DNA from: CAIOYC01 sp964243985
GTDB taxonomy: Bacteria > Pseudomonadota > Alphaproteobacteria > Caulobacterales > Caulobacteraceae
Length of the DNA stretch: 64,000 nucleotides
Assembly: GCA_964243985.1 (NCBI GenBank)
Contig: CAXTHJ010000004.1
Span: 28,176-92,175 of the forward strand
Direction of reading: 5' to 3'
Each line of letters starts with the position of its first letter. The first letter of the stretch is position 1. The notes below the pieces were generated by a model. That model was given only the letters and a program-made list of their open reading frames with translations, was not told the DNA's origin and did no database searches. A program made the translations under genes and the position numbers. Shown here one piece after another: positions 8,819-16,462 of this stretch.

Positions 8819-9055
8819 ATGACCACCGCTGCTGAAATCCAAGAACACATGCACGTCCATAGCTCCGACGGCCATCATGTGGGCCGGGTAGACCATGTGA
8901 AGGGCGACCAGATTGAACTCGCCAAGCTTGACCTCACCGCTATGGGCAAGCACCACTACATCCCCGTGAGCTGGGTCGATTTCGTGGAGGACGACAAGGT
9001 GACCCTCAGCATCACCAAGGATGAAGCCACCACCCGCTGGGCCGAAAAGCAGTAA
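8819..9055 (+). CDS. DUF2171 domain-containing protein (PRC-barrel-like)
   Basis: A 78-residue soluble protein. It reads as a small beta-barrel: HMHVHSSDGHHVGRVDHVKG resembles the first strands of DUF2171/PRC-barrel proteins, followed by HHYIPVSWVDFVEDDKVTL. DUF2171 proteins are often stress-associated and of unknown function. A GGGAGAAGG sequence about 8 bases upstream of the ATG serves as ribosome binding site. It converges with aat, 10 bases away, and stands alone. Confidence 0.8.
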   Translation: MTTAAEIQEHMHVHSSDGHHVGRVDHVKGDQIELAKLDLTAMGKHHYIPVSWVDFVEDDKVTLSITKDEATTRWAEKQ

Positions 9056-9065
9056 GCTAATTTCT

Positions 9066-9713
9066 TCAAGACCCCTGGCGGATCGCCTGCAAAACGGCGG
9101 CGCCGGGGGCGTTGGGCGACAGACGGTAGAAGTCGGAGCCCAGCGGTAGTGCGGCAGCGAGCCGACCGCGATAGTCTCTCCGCTTGATCTCCTCCGCGCC
9201 GAATTGCGCCAAATGTTTGGTCATAAATTGCGCGTCGAGCAGGACGTAGTCGCCGACGACAAGTCTGGCGACCAGATGGACCAGCGCCACCTTCGAGGCG
9301 TCCGTCGCGCGGGAGAACATGCTCTCTCCGAAGAAAGCCCCGCCGAGCGAAACGCCATACAACCCGCCCACGAGCGCGCCCTCGCGCCAGCATTCTATAC
9401 AGTGAGCTTGCCCGCGGGCGAAAAGCTCTGCGTAAAGATATTCGATCCCACGGCTTATCCACGTTTCCTGCCGATCGGGTGCAGGCGCGGCGCAGGCGGC
9501 GACCACCTCGGAGAAGGCGGTGTCAATCCGCACCTCGAACAAGTTGCTCCTCACTGTGCGCGCCAGGCGGCTTGATAGGTGGAACCGGTCCAGCGGAATG
9601 ACGCCGCGTAGTTCCGGGTCCACCAGCCTCACGCCCGGATCGTCCCGGCTGTCGGCCATGGGAAACACCCCCTCGACGTAACAGGCGATCAGGTCGTCGG
9701 GGCCGAAAGCCAT
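9066..9713 (-). CDS. aat: Leucyl/phenylalanyl-tRNA--protein transferase
   Basis: A 215-residue Aat: it transfers Leu or Phe from tRNA to N-terminal Arg/Lys of proteins, marking them for ClpS/ClpAP. Conserved blocks seen are YVEGVFPMAD, RRDYRGRL and the core GGLYGVSLGGAFFGESMFS, with DAQFMTKHLAQFG near the C-terminus. The length matches the family. Its ATG overlaps the accC stop by one base (TGATG), so it is the last gene of the aroQ-accB-accC-aat run. Confidence 0.95.
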   Translation of the reverse strand: MAFGPDDLIACYVEGVFPMADSRDDPGVRLVDPELRGVIPLDRFHLSSRLARTVRSNLFEVRIDTAFSEVVAACAAPAPDRQETWISRGIEYLYAELFARGQAHCIECWREGALVGGLYGVSLGGAFFGESMFSRATDASKVALVHLVARLVVGDYVLLDAQFMTKHLAQFGAEEIKRRDYRGRLAAALPLGSDFYRLSPNAPGAAVLQAIRQGS

Positions 9714-11056
9714 CAGCCGTGTTCGGCCATCCAGCGTTCAAGCCAGTGGATGTCGTAGGTCCCGGCGCGAATGTCTGGGTTGCCCAGCAGGTCCTGGAAT
9801 AGGGGTATGGTGGTCTCGATCCCGCCCACCACCATTTCGCCCAGGCACCGTTGCATCCGCGAGATGGCTTCGGCCCGATCGCGCCCGTGCACGATCAGCT
9901 TGCCGATCAGGCTGTCATAATAGGGCGGAATTGAATACCCGGCGTAGATCGCTGAATCCAGCCGCACGCCAAGTCCCCCCGGCGCGTGGAAGTCTGTGAC
10001 CAGGCCGGGGGAGGGGGTGAAAGTCCTCGGGTTTTCCGCATTGATGCGGCACTCGATAGCATGGCCTTCGATCATCACGTCCTTCTGGGTGAAGGAGAGG
10101 GGCAGGCCATCGGCAATGCGGATTTGTTCGCGCACAAGATCGATGCCGGTGATGGCTTCGGTGACGGGATGCTCCACCTGCAGGCGGGTGTTCATCTCGA
10201 TGAAGAAGAACTCGCCATCTTCGTACAGGAACTCGATGGTGCCGACACCGAGGTAGCCGATCTTGGCTATGGCTTCGACCACCGTCCGGCCGATCTTCTC
10301 GCGGGCGGCCGCGTCAATGACGGGGGATGGGGCTTCTTCCAGCACCTTTTGATGGCGGCGTTGTAGGGAGCAGTCTCGTTCGCCGAGGTGGCAGACCGTG
10401 CCGAAGCTGTCGGCGATCACCTGGATTTCGATATGGCGGGGCTTTTGGAGGTAGCGCTCCATATAGACCGCGCCGTCGCCGAACGCAGCCTTAGCCTCGG
10501 TCTGCGCCGTCTGCACCGCTTCTTCTAGCTGGTCGGCGTTTTTGGCGACCTTCATGCCGCGCCCGCCGCCGCCCGCCGCCGCTTTGATGAGAACGGGGAA
10601 GCCGATCGCTTCAGCCGCCTCGAAGGCTTCCTCCACCGTCTCGACGCCGCCGTCAGATCCCGGCACGACCGGGATGCCGGCGTCCTTTACCGTTTGCTTG
10701 GCGCTGATCTTGTCGCCCATCACGCGGATATGCTCGGGCTTGGGCCCGATGAAGGTCATGCCATGCGCGCCCACGATCTCGGCGAAGCGGGCATTTTCCG
10801 ATAGGAACCCATACCCCGGATGAATCGCCTCAGCCCCGGTGATCTCGGCGGCGGAGATGATCGAAGGCACGTTCAGATAGCTCTTGGCTGCCGAAGCCGG
10901 ACCGATGCAGACGCTCTCATCCGCCAGCCGCACGTGCATGGCGCCGGCGTCGGCTTCGGAGTGGACCGCCACCGTGGCGATTCCCATCTCCTTGCAGGCG
11001 CGATGCACCCGAAGGGCGATCTCGCCTCGGTTGGCGATCAGGATCTTCTTGAACAC
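9713..11056 (-). CDS. accC: Acetyl-CoA carboxylase, biotin carboxylase subunit
   Basis: 447 residues from a GTG at 11056, giving the family's standard beginning VFKKILIANRGEIALRV; the in-frame codon further upstream (11113) lies inside accB and is not used. The ATP-grasp features are present: KAAAGGGGRGMKVA (glycine-rich loop), ERDCSLQRRHQKVLEE and FIEMNTRLQVEHPVTE. It carboxylates biotin on AccB using ATP and bicarbonate, the first step of malonyl-CoA synthesis. It starts four bases after the accB stop, the usual accBC operon. Confidence 0.97.
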   Translation of the reverse strand: MFKKILIANRGEIALRVHRACKEMGIATVAVHSEADAGAMHVRLADESVCIGPASAAKSYLNVPSIISAAEITGAEAIHPGYGFLSENARFAEIVGAHGMTFIGPKPEHIRVMGDKISAKQTVKDAGIPVVPGSDGGVETVEEAFEAAEAIGFPVLIKAAAGGGGRGMKVAKNADQLEEAVQTAQTEAKAAFGDGAVYMERYLQKPRHIEIQVIADSFGTVCHLGERDCSLQRRHQKVLEEAPSPVIDAAAREKIGRTVVEAIAKIGYLGVGTIEFLYEDGEFFFIEMNTRLQVEHPVTEAITGIDLVREQIRIADGLPLSFTQKDVMIEGHAIECRINAENPRTFTPSPGLVTDFHAPGGLGVRLDSAIYAGYSIPPYYDSLIGKLIVHGRDRAEAISRMQRCLGEMVVGGIETTIPLFQDLLGNPDIRAGTYDIHWLERWMAEHG

Positions 11057-11060
11057 GGCC

Positions 11061-11585
11061 TTATTCCAGCACCACCAGGGGCGCGCCATATTCCACCGGC
11101 TGGCCGTCCTCAACCAGGATTTCGGCGACCGTTCCCGCGCGGGGGGCGGGGATGGGGTTCATGGTCTTCATGGCCTCGACGATCACCAGGGTCTGGCCTT
11201 CTGTGACCTTGTCGCCCGGTTTGACGAAGGGCGGCGTGCCGGGGGTGGCCTGCAGATAGATGGTGCCGACCATGGGGGATTTGACGAGATCGCCTTTGCG
11301 TTCAACGGCGGGAGAAGGCGCCGCAGCGGTGGAGGCTTGAGCGGGCGGGGCCGTCGGCGCTACGGCTATAGGCGCAGGCGCTGAGGCGTACATCTGCGGC
11401 GCGCCCTGGACGATGAGTTCGCGGGCGACGCGGATGCGAAGCTCGCCCTGTTCAATTTCGATCTCCGAGAGGTCCGTGTCCTTCAGGATATCCGCCAATT
11501 TGCGCACCAACTTGGTGTCGATCGGGTTTTGCGAAGTTGTCGCCGGCGTTTCCATGGACTCGGCCGTATCCTTTATTGAAGCCAT
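11061..11585 (-). CDS. accB: Acetyl-CoA carboxylase, biotin carboxyl carrier protein
   Basis: 174 residues. The N-terminal domain (about 20-60) is followed by an Ala/Pro-rich flexible linker (about 65-100) and a C-terminal biotinyl domain with the biotin attachment site EAMKTMN (Lys at about 137). It carries carboxybiotin between AccC and the AccAD carboxyltransferase. The ATG at 11585 has AGGA seven bases upstream. It lies 37 bases downstream of aroQ. Confidence 0.96.
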   Translation of the reverse strand: MASIKDTAESMETPATTSQNPIDTKLVRKLADILKDTDLSEIEIEQGELRIRVARELIVQGAPQMYASAPAPIAVAPTAPPAQASTAAAPSPAVERKGDLVKSPMVGTIYLQATPGTPPFVKPGDKVTEGQTLVIVEAMKTMNPIPAPRAGTVAEILVEDGQPVEYGAPLVVLE

Positions 11586-11622
11586 TCTCGATCCTAAACG
11601 ATTCTAACGAGACGACCGAAAC

Positions 11623-12063
11623 TCAGGCCGAAACCAGGTTTGCCGCCGCCTCGATGGCGAGCTCGTAACCCTTGGCGCCGAAGCCGGAGATCACGCCCGT
11701 GGCGGCGATAGAGACCATGCTCTTGTGTCGGAACGCCTCGCGCGCCATGGGGTTCGACAGGTGGCATTCCACCACCGGGGTCGCCATCGCTTTGATGGCG
11801 TCATAGATGGCGATGGAGGTGTGGCTGTAGGCGGCGGCGTTCAGCACCACGGCGGAGGCCTCGGTCCGCGCCTCGTTCAGCCAGTCCACCAGTTCGCCCT
11901 CCTTGTTGGACTGGCGGAACACCACCTCGAACCCCAGCGCGCCGGCCTTGGCCTCACAGCGCTTGTGCAGATCGTCCAGGCTGTCGGCGCCATAGATGTG
12001 CGGCTCCCGGACGCCCAGGAGGTTCAGGTTTGGCCCGTTCAAGACGAAAATCGGTTTAGGCAT
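11623..12063 (-). CDS. aroQ: 3-dehydroquinate dehydratase, type II
   Basis: 146 residues from the ATG at 12063, the standard length for type II dehydroquinases. Motifs: FVLNGPNLNLLGVREPHIYG with the active-site Tyr, VLNAAAYSHTSIAIYDA, and ECHLSNPMAREAFRHKS. It converts 3-dehydroquinate to 3-dehydroshikimate in the shikimate pathway. An alternative upstream start would add about 59 non-homologous residues and cross the thiS promoter region, so it was rejected. It is first in the aroQ-accB-accC-aat run and divergent from thiS. Confidence 0.95.
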   Translation of the reverse strand: MPKPIFVLNGPNLNLLGVREPHIYGADSLDDLHKRCEAKAGALGFEVVFRQSNKEGELVDWLNEARTEASAVVLNAAAYSHTSIAIYDAIKAMATPVVECHLSNPMAREAFRHKSMVSIAATGVISGFGAKGYELAIEAAANLVSA

Positions 12064-12151
12064 CAGTCCCGGTGGGCTAGGATGGCCGGATGAGAGGGCG
12101 GACTTGTATAGCCGCGCTCCCGCCGTCACAAGCCGCGACCGTGGAGCCTTC

Positions 12152-12349
12152 ATGCGTCTGACCGTCAATGGCGAAGACCGCAATGTCGACGCGCCGACGG
12201 TAGGCGCGCTGGTGGCGGGCCTCGGCCTTGACGTGCGCAAGGTGGCGGTGGAGCGGAACCTGGAGATCGTGCCCCGATCCCTCTACGCCCGCACAGCCCT
12301 GTCGGATGGCGACCGGATCGAAATCGTGCACTTCATCGGCGGCGGGTGA
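12152..12349 (+). CDS. thiS: Sulfur carrier protein ThiS
   Basis: A 65-residue ubiquitin-like protein starting MRLTVNGEDRNVDAPTVGAL and ending HFIGGG, with the C-terminal Gly-Gly that ThiF adenylates and that carries the thiocarboxylate sulfur for the thiazole of thiamin. GGAG lies seven bases before the ATG. thiG, its usual partner, is 15 kb away on the minus strand and no thiF, thiC or thiO is nearby, so the thiamin genes are dispersed. It is divergent from aroQ. Confidence 0.9.
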   Translation: MRLTVNGEDRNVDAPTVGALVAGLGLDVRKVAVERNLEIVPRSLYARTALSDGDRIEIVHFIGGG

Positions 12350-12356
12350 GGGGGAA

Positions 12357-12440
12357 GATTGCACCATCCCCGCGGGTGCAATGGGTGCAATGTCGAGTTT
12401 CGGATTGCACCATCTCCTTGGGTGCAATCGGTGCAATCTG
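12357..12440. repeat. Two tandem 37-base units rich in GGTGCAAT (period 46)
   Basis: Unit 1 starts at 12357 and unit 2 at 12403. Each begins GATTGCACCATC, continues over a short spacer to GGGTGCAAT, then one base and a second GGTGCAAT. Each unit thus contains one inverted (ATTGCACC) and two direct (GGTGCAAT) copies of one octamer and can form an 8-bp hairpin. The array sits between the convergent ends of thiS and rsuA. It could be a dispersed repeat, a bidirectional transcript end or a protein-binding array. Confidence 0.75.
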
Positions 12441-12537
12441 ATCGGTGGCGGGCGGCATGGTCGGCTCCTTGAAGACCGTCCATAGTACGGCCGGATCGGC
12501 GGCGGGGGATAAGTGCGCGTTTGCGCCCCGTGCCGGC

Positions 12538-13284
12538 TTAGGAGCTGGCTTCAAAAATGCTGGCGACGTCCTCCGCACCCAGAACCCGGTAAGCGCCTGG
12601 CGCGAGGTCGTCCGGCAACGCAAGCCCGCCGATGCGGCCCCGGTGCAGGGCGGTGACGTGATTGCCCACGGCGGCGAACATGCGGCGCACCTGATGGTAG
12701 CGGCCTTCATGGATGGTCAGGCGTGCGGAGGTGGGCGTCAGGGGTTCGAGCTCGGCAGGTAGGAGCGGGTTGTCGTCGTTCTCCAGCATCAAGTCGCCCG
12801 AAGCGAACAGGGCGGCCTCGTCGCCGCGCAGGGGCCGGTCCAGGGTGGCGAGATACTGCTTGGCCACATGCTTCTTCGGCGAGATCACCCGGTGCAGAAG
12901 ATCGCCGTCATCGGTGAAGAGGAGCAGTCCCGAGGTCTCCTTATCGAGCCGCCCGATGGTGGAGAGCGCCGGCTCCCGCCGCCGCCAGCGCAGCGGCAGG
13001 AGGTCGTAGACCAACGGCCCCGACTCCTTGTGCGAACAGGTGACGCCCAGCGGCTTGTGCATCATAAGCGCCATCCCCGGCGGCGGATCGATCGGCTGGT
13101 CCTGGATCAGCAGGCGTGGGGAGAGGTTCGGGGCGATCTTGACGTGCTGGTCGGTATCCTTCACCGCCGCGCCGTCCAGCGTGATCCATCCGGCGCGGGC
13201 CATGTCCTTCACCTCCTTGCGCGAGCCATAGCCGAGGTTGGCGAGCAGCCGGTCCAGACGGAGGGTTGCAGGCAGCTTGCTCAT
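12538..13284 (-). CDS. rsuA: 16S rRNA pseudouridine synthase (RsuA/RluB/E/F family)
   Basis: 248 residues from the ATG at 13284. An N-terminal S4 RNA-binding domain (LRLDRLLANLGYGSRKEV) is followed by the synthase domain with the catalytic motif GRLDKETSGLLLFT (catalytic Asp) and the C-terminal EGRYHQVRRMFAAVG. The family isomerises a uridine in 16S rRNA (U516 in E. coli) or 23S rRNA; assignment to RsuA rather than RluE/F rests on general resemblance. It starts 10 bases after the rsmC-like gene ends, so the two rRNA modification genes form one unit with prfB upstream. Confidence 0.85.
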   Translation of the reverse strand: MSKLPATLRLDRLLANLGYGSRKEVKDMARAGWITLDGAAVKDTDQHVKIAPNLSPRLLIQDQPIDPPPGMALMMHKPLGVTCSHKESGPLVYDLLPLRWRRREPALSTIGRLDKETSGLLLFTDDGDLLHRVISPKKHVAKQYLATLDRPLRGDEAALFASGDLMLENDDNPLLPAELEPLTPTSARLTIHEGRYHQVRRMFAAVGNHVTALHRGRIGGLALPDDLAPGAYRVLGAEDVASIFEASS

Positions 13285-13294
13285 TCGCGCGCTC

Positions 13295-14200
13295 TCATTT
13301 TGTGGCCTCGAATACTTTGTAGCCACCTTGGTCGGTCTTCACCTCCACGGCGGAGAAGAGCTCGCCCAGCACCGCTTCGTAGGGCAGGTGCCGGTTGGCC
13401 ACGAGCCAAAGCGAGCCGCCCTTGCGCAGGATGGCGGCGGCGCGGCGGATGAACTTTTGCCCAAGGCCCCGATCTTCCCAGCCCGAGCCGTGGAAGGGCG
13501 GGTTCATCACCACGAAGTCCAGCTTCTCCAGCGGGGCGTCGGCGCCCGTGGCGTCGGCCCAGTGGAAGGCGGCGCGGGCGTCCTGCACGTTGCGGCGGGC
13601 GCATTCGACGGCGCGGCGGTCGAGGTCGATCAGGGCCACGCGCCGCACCTTGGGCGATGTCAGCACCGCCCGCGTCAGGGAACCAACGCCACAGCCGAGG
13701 TCCGCGCCCTCGCCGGAAAAGGCCGGCAGATGCTTTGCCAGAAGGGCGGTACCGGGATCGACCCGGTCCCAGCTGAACACGCCGGGCTGCGACCAGAGGC
13801 CGTAAGGTGGGGTCACCCGCGGCGCGCCGGCGGCGATGGCGTCCTCCAGGCCGAGAATGGTCGCGGGGCGTGAGCAGCGACAGATGCGGTGGTGCGCCTT
13901 CACCGTCTCGGTCACTACGGCGCCAAGAGCCTCCAGCTCCTTACGAAGACGCGATCCGCCGCGATCCTTGGGCGCCATGGCGAGCAGGGTTCCGTCCGGC
14001 GCTAGGGCGCGCAGGCCAAGCGCCAAGGTGTAGCGCCGCTCCACCGTGCCTGGCGGGGCCAGCAAGGTCAGTTCTGAAAGGGCGCCGGGCTCCATCGTCT
14101 CCAGAGACGCCGCGCCCGGCAGGAGGGGCGACAGCTGCACCGCATCCGGCGCAGCATCCGCCAAAGCCCTCGGCGGCGCACCGTAGACGGCGGCCGTCAT
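13295..14200 (-). CDS. Class I SAM methyltransferase, RsmC/RlmG-like (rRNA guanine-N2)
   Basis: 301 residues from the ATG at 14200, preceded by GGGAGAAGG; an in-frame TTG five codons earlier is less likely. A degenerate N-terminal methyltransferase-like domain (about 1-140) precedes the catalytic one with the SAM loop GADLGCGVGSLTR and the catalytic NPPFHGSG motif of N2-guanine rRNA methyltransferases. RsmC methylates G1207 of 16S rRNA; RlmG is the 23S relative. It sits between prfB and rsuA on the same strand, which fits a translation-related role. Confidence 0.85.
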   Translation of the reverse strand: MTAAVYGAPPRALADAAPDAVQLSPLLPGAASLETMEPGALSELTLLAPPGTVERRYTLALGLRALAPDGTLLAMAPKDRGGSRLRKELEALGAVVTETVKAHHRICRCSRPATILGLEDAIAAGAPRVTPPYGLWSQPGVFSWDRVDPGTALLAKHLPAFSGEGADLGCGVGSLTRAVLTSPKVRRVALIDLDRRAVECARRNVQDARAAFHWADATGADAPLEKLDFVVMNPPFHGSGWEDRGLGQKFIRRAAAILRKGGSLWLVANRHLPYEAVLGELFSAVEVKTDQGGYKVFEATK

Positions 14201-14237
14201 GTCCTTCTCCCGCAAGGGGAGAAGGGACTTTGCACGC

Positions 14238-15354
14238 TCACTCCGCCGTCCGCGTAGCGCCCACGCGCTGCGACAGTGAGGCGCCCATGAAGGCGTCGAG
14301 GTCGCCGTCGAGCACCCCTTGAGTGTCGGAGGTCTCCACGTCTGTGCGGAGGTCCTTCACCATCTGATAGGGCTGCAGCACGTAGGAGCGGATCTGGTGG
14401 CCCCAGCCAATGTCGGTCTTCTGGGCCTCCTGCGCGGCCTTCTCCGCCTCGCGCTTCTGCAGTTCGGCCTCATAGAGGCGGGCGCGGAGCATCTTCCACG
14501 CCTCCTCCCGGTTCTGATGCTGACTGCGCCCGGCCTGGCAGGCGACGGCGATGCCGGTGGGGATGTGGGTTAGGCGGACGGCCGAATCGGTCTTGTTGAT
14601 GTGCTGGCCGCCGGCGCCGGACGCACGATAGGTGTCGGTACGCACGTCCGCCGGGTTGATCTCGATCTCGATGGTGTCGTCCACCACCGGATAGACCCAG
14701 ACCGACGAGAAGGAGGTGTGGCGCTTGGCGTTGGAGTCGAACGGCGAGATGCGGACCAGACGATGCACGCCGGCCTCGGTCTTCAGCCAGCCGTAGGCGT
14801 TGGTTCCCTTCACCAAAAGGGTCGCGGACTTGATCCCGGCCTGCTCCCCCGGGGTCTCCTCCACCAGCTCCACGTCCATGTTGTGAGCGTTGGCCCAGCG
14901 CGAATACATACGGAAGAGCATCAGGGCCCAGTCGGCGGATTCGGTGCCGCCGGCGCCGGAGTTGATCTCCACATAGGCGTCGTTGCCGTCCGCCTCGCCG
15001 GAGAGCAGGGCCTCCAGCTCGGCGCGGGCGGCACGGTCCTTCAGGGCCTTCAGCGAGGCGGCTGCCTCGTCGCCGACGCCTTGGTCGCCCTCCATTTCCG
15101 CCAGTTCCGCCAGTTCGAGGGCGTCGGCGCGCTCACGCTCCAGCGCTTTCACAGCGTCGATGGCGGTGGCGAGCCGGGAGCGTTCGCGGGAGACGGCCTG
15201 CGCCTCGGCAGGGCGATCCCACAAGGTCGGGTCTTCGACCCGGGCGTTCAGTTCATCCAGTTTCCGTAGCGAGACATCCCAGTCAAAGACGCCTCCTGAG
15301 CAAGTCGATCGACTGCTCGATGTCGGCTGCAGCAGCCTCGACATCCGCTCTCAT
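14238..15354 (-). CDS. prfB: Peptide chain release factor 2, expressed by programmed +1 frameshift
   Basis: RF2 recognises UGA/UAA and hydrolyses peptidyl-tRNA. The zero frame starts at the ATG at 15354 and runs 23 codons to an in-frame TGA (15283-15285). A +1 shift at CTT TGA C continues as DWDVSLRKLDELNAR, giving 371 residues, the normal RF2 length. The anticodon-like tripeptide SPF (VRISPFDSN) and the catalytic GGQ (GAGGQHINKTDS) are present. RF2 limits its own synthesis because low RF2 favours the shift. An uninterrupted alternative start at 15344 is in the wrong frame for the native N-terminus. It is followed by the rsmC-like and rsuA genes. Confidence 0.95.
15282..15297 (-). promoter_or_regulatory. 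Programmed +1 frameshift site of prfB
   Basis: On the minus strand the sequence AGGAGGCGTCTTTGAC combines a Shine-Dalgarno-like AGGAGG (15292-15297), a three-base spacer, the slippery CTT (15286-15288), the in-frame UGA (15283-15285) and the following C. This is the canonical RF2 autoregulatory signal, with AGGAGG where E. coli has AGGGGG and the same spacing. Confidence 0.95.
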
Positions 15355-15649
15355 GGTGTAACCCTTTGGACAAGTAGGCGCGGGAGATAGCCTTCAACAC
15401 GGATGTTAGCAAATTGGAAAACGGGGCAACGAAATGTTGATTTACGACCACGACCGGCTATCCCCCATTTCCTGTTGAGACATGATTTTAAACTTGAACG
15501 TGTTGCGCTTGCCGAGCAGCCTACCTTCTAGTTATGCTTTCATGTCTCAAAGCGATCGCGAACCGAGTGTGGCCTTTGTTATAAAGTTTTGCGGTCACTC
15601 GCTGCGTTGACTGATATGCGATATCAAGTCATAGATTGGGATTTGCAGA
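15355..15649. other. Intergenic region between prfB and the methyltransferase gene
   Basis: A divergent region that becomes AT-rich from about 15400. It should hold the prfB promoter (minus) and the promoter of the methyltransferase gene (plus). No gene or conserved RNA was recognised. Confidence 0.5.
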
Positions 15650-16351
15650 ATGGACCCACGATTTCGATTTCGAGTTAAAAGAGAGAAGATCTTGTCACTT
15701 TTTACAATATTTGAAAAACATACTGGACCAGTAATAAATAAATGGGCCCATTATTTTCCAATTTACGAGAACCATTTTTCCCGGTTCCGTGGCGTCCCGA
15801 CCTTGATGTTTGAGATTGGGGCCGGGCATGGAGGCTCGGGCCAGTTATGGCGATCTTATTTCGGCCCGACGGTCCAGATTGTTTCGATAGACATCCGCGA
15901 AGAATGCAAGGATCTCGAAAGCGAGCAGATTGCTGTCCGTATTGGCAGCCAGGCAGACGCGGCGTTCTTACAAAGCATCGTAGACGAGTTTGGCCGCCCC
16001 GACATCGTACTTGATGACGGCAGCCATGTGATGGAACATGTTTGTGAGACGTTTAAATACCTTTATCCGCAGATGGCCCGTGGCGGCGTTTATTTGGTGG
16101 AAGACCTTCATACAGCCTATTGGGAGGAGTACGGAGGAGGATTGCGCAAAGAAGGATCTTTCATCGAGCTGATAAAAGTTTTGATTGATGAAATGCATTC
16201 CCATTATAGTCGGGATGGTATTGCTCCCACCATATATAGCGAAAATACTAGGGCTATACATGTGTATGACAGCATCATTTCTTTAGATCATGGGAAGTTT
16301 CAACAGCGTGGACAAGTCAGTCGGCCAACCGGTAGCGATGTCCTATACTAA
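15650..16351 (+). CDS. Class I SAM-dependent methyltransferase (sugar/macrolide O-methyltransferase-like)
   Basis: A 233-residue protein with a SAM-binding loop FEIGAGHGGSGQLW near residue 54, the acidic strand SIDIREECKD near 80, and DIVLDDGSHVMEH near 117, a pattern shared with sugar O-methyltransferases such as the MycE/TylF-like and cephalosporin-hydroxylase-like groups. It probably methylates a glycan or a secondary-metabolite sugar; the substrate is unknown. Base composition is clearly AT-richer than the flanking prfB and mrcA genes, and it stands alone between two housekeeping genes, suggesting acquisition by transfer. The C-terminus (about 40 residues after HSHYSRDG) looks short compared with relatives, so truncation is possible. 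Confidence 0.75.
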   Translation: MDPRFRFRVKREKILSLFTIFEKHTGPVINKWAHYFPIYENHFSRFRGVPTLMFEIGAGHGGSGQLWRSYFGPTVQIVSIDIREECKDLESEQIAVRIGSQADAAFLQSIVDEFGRPDIVLDDGSHVMEHVCETFKYLYPQMARGGVYLVEDLHTAYWEEYGGGLRKEGSFIELIKVLIDEMHSHYSRDGIAPTIYSENTRAIHVYDSIISLDHGKFQQRGQVSRPTGSDVLY

Positions 16352-16462
16352 CATGCATGCTTTAGGAACCATCCATTATGCACCCGGACGTTGTATGCAA
16401 CTATAGATTTCAATCAGAGTCTGTAATCTGGCTTTAAGTGCGGGCGCCGTAAATTGGCGACC

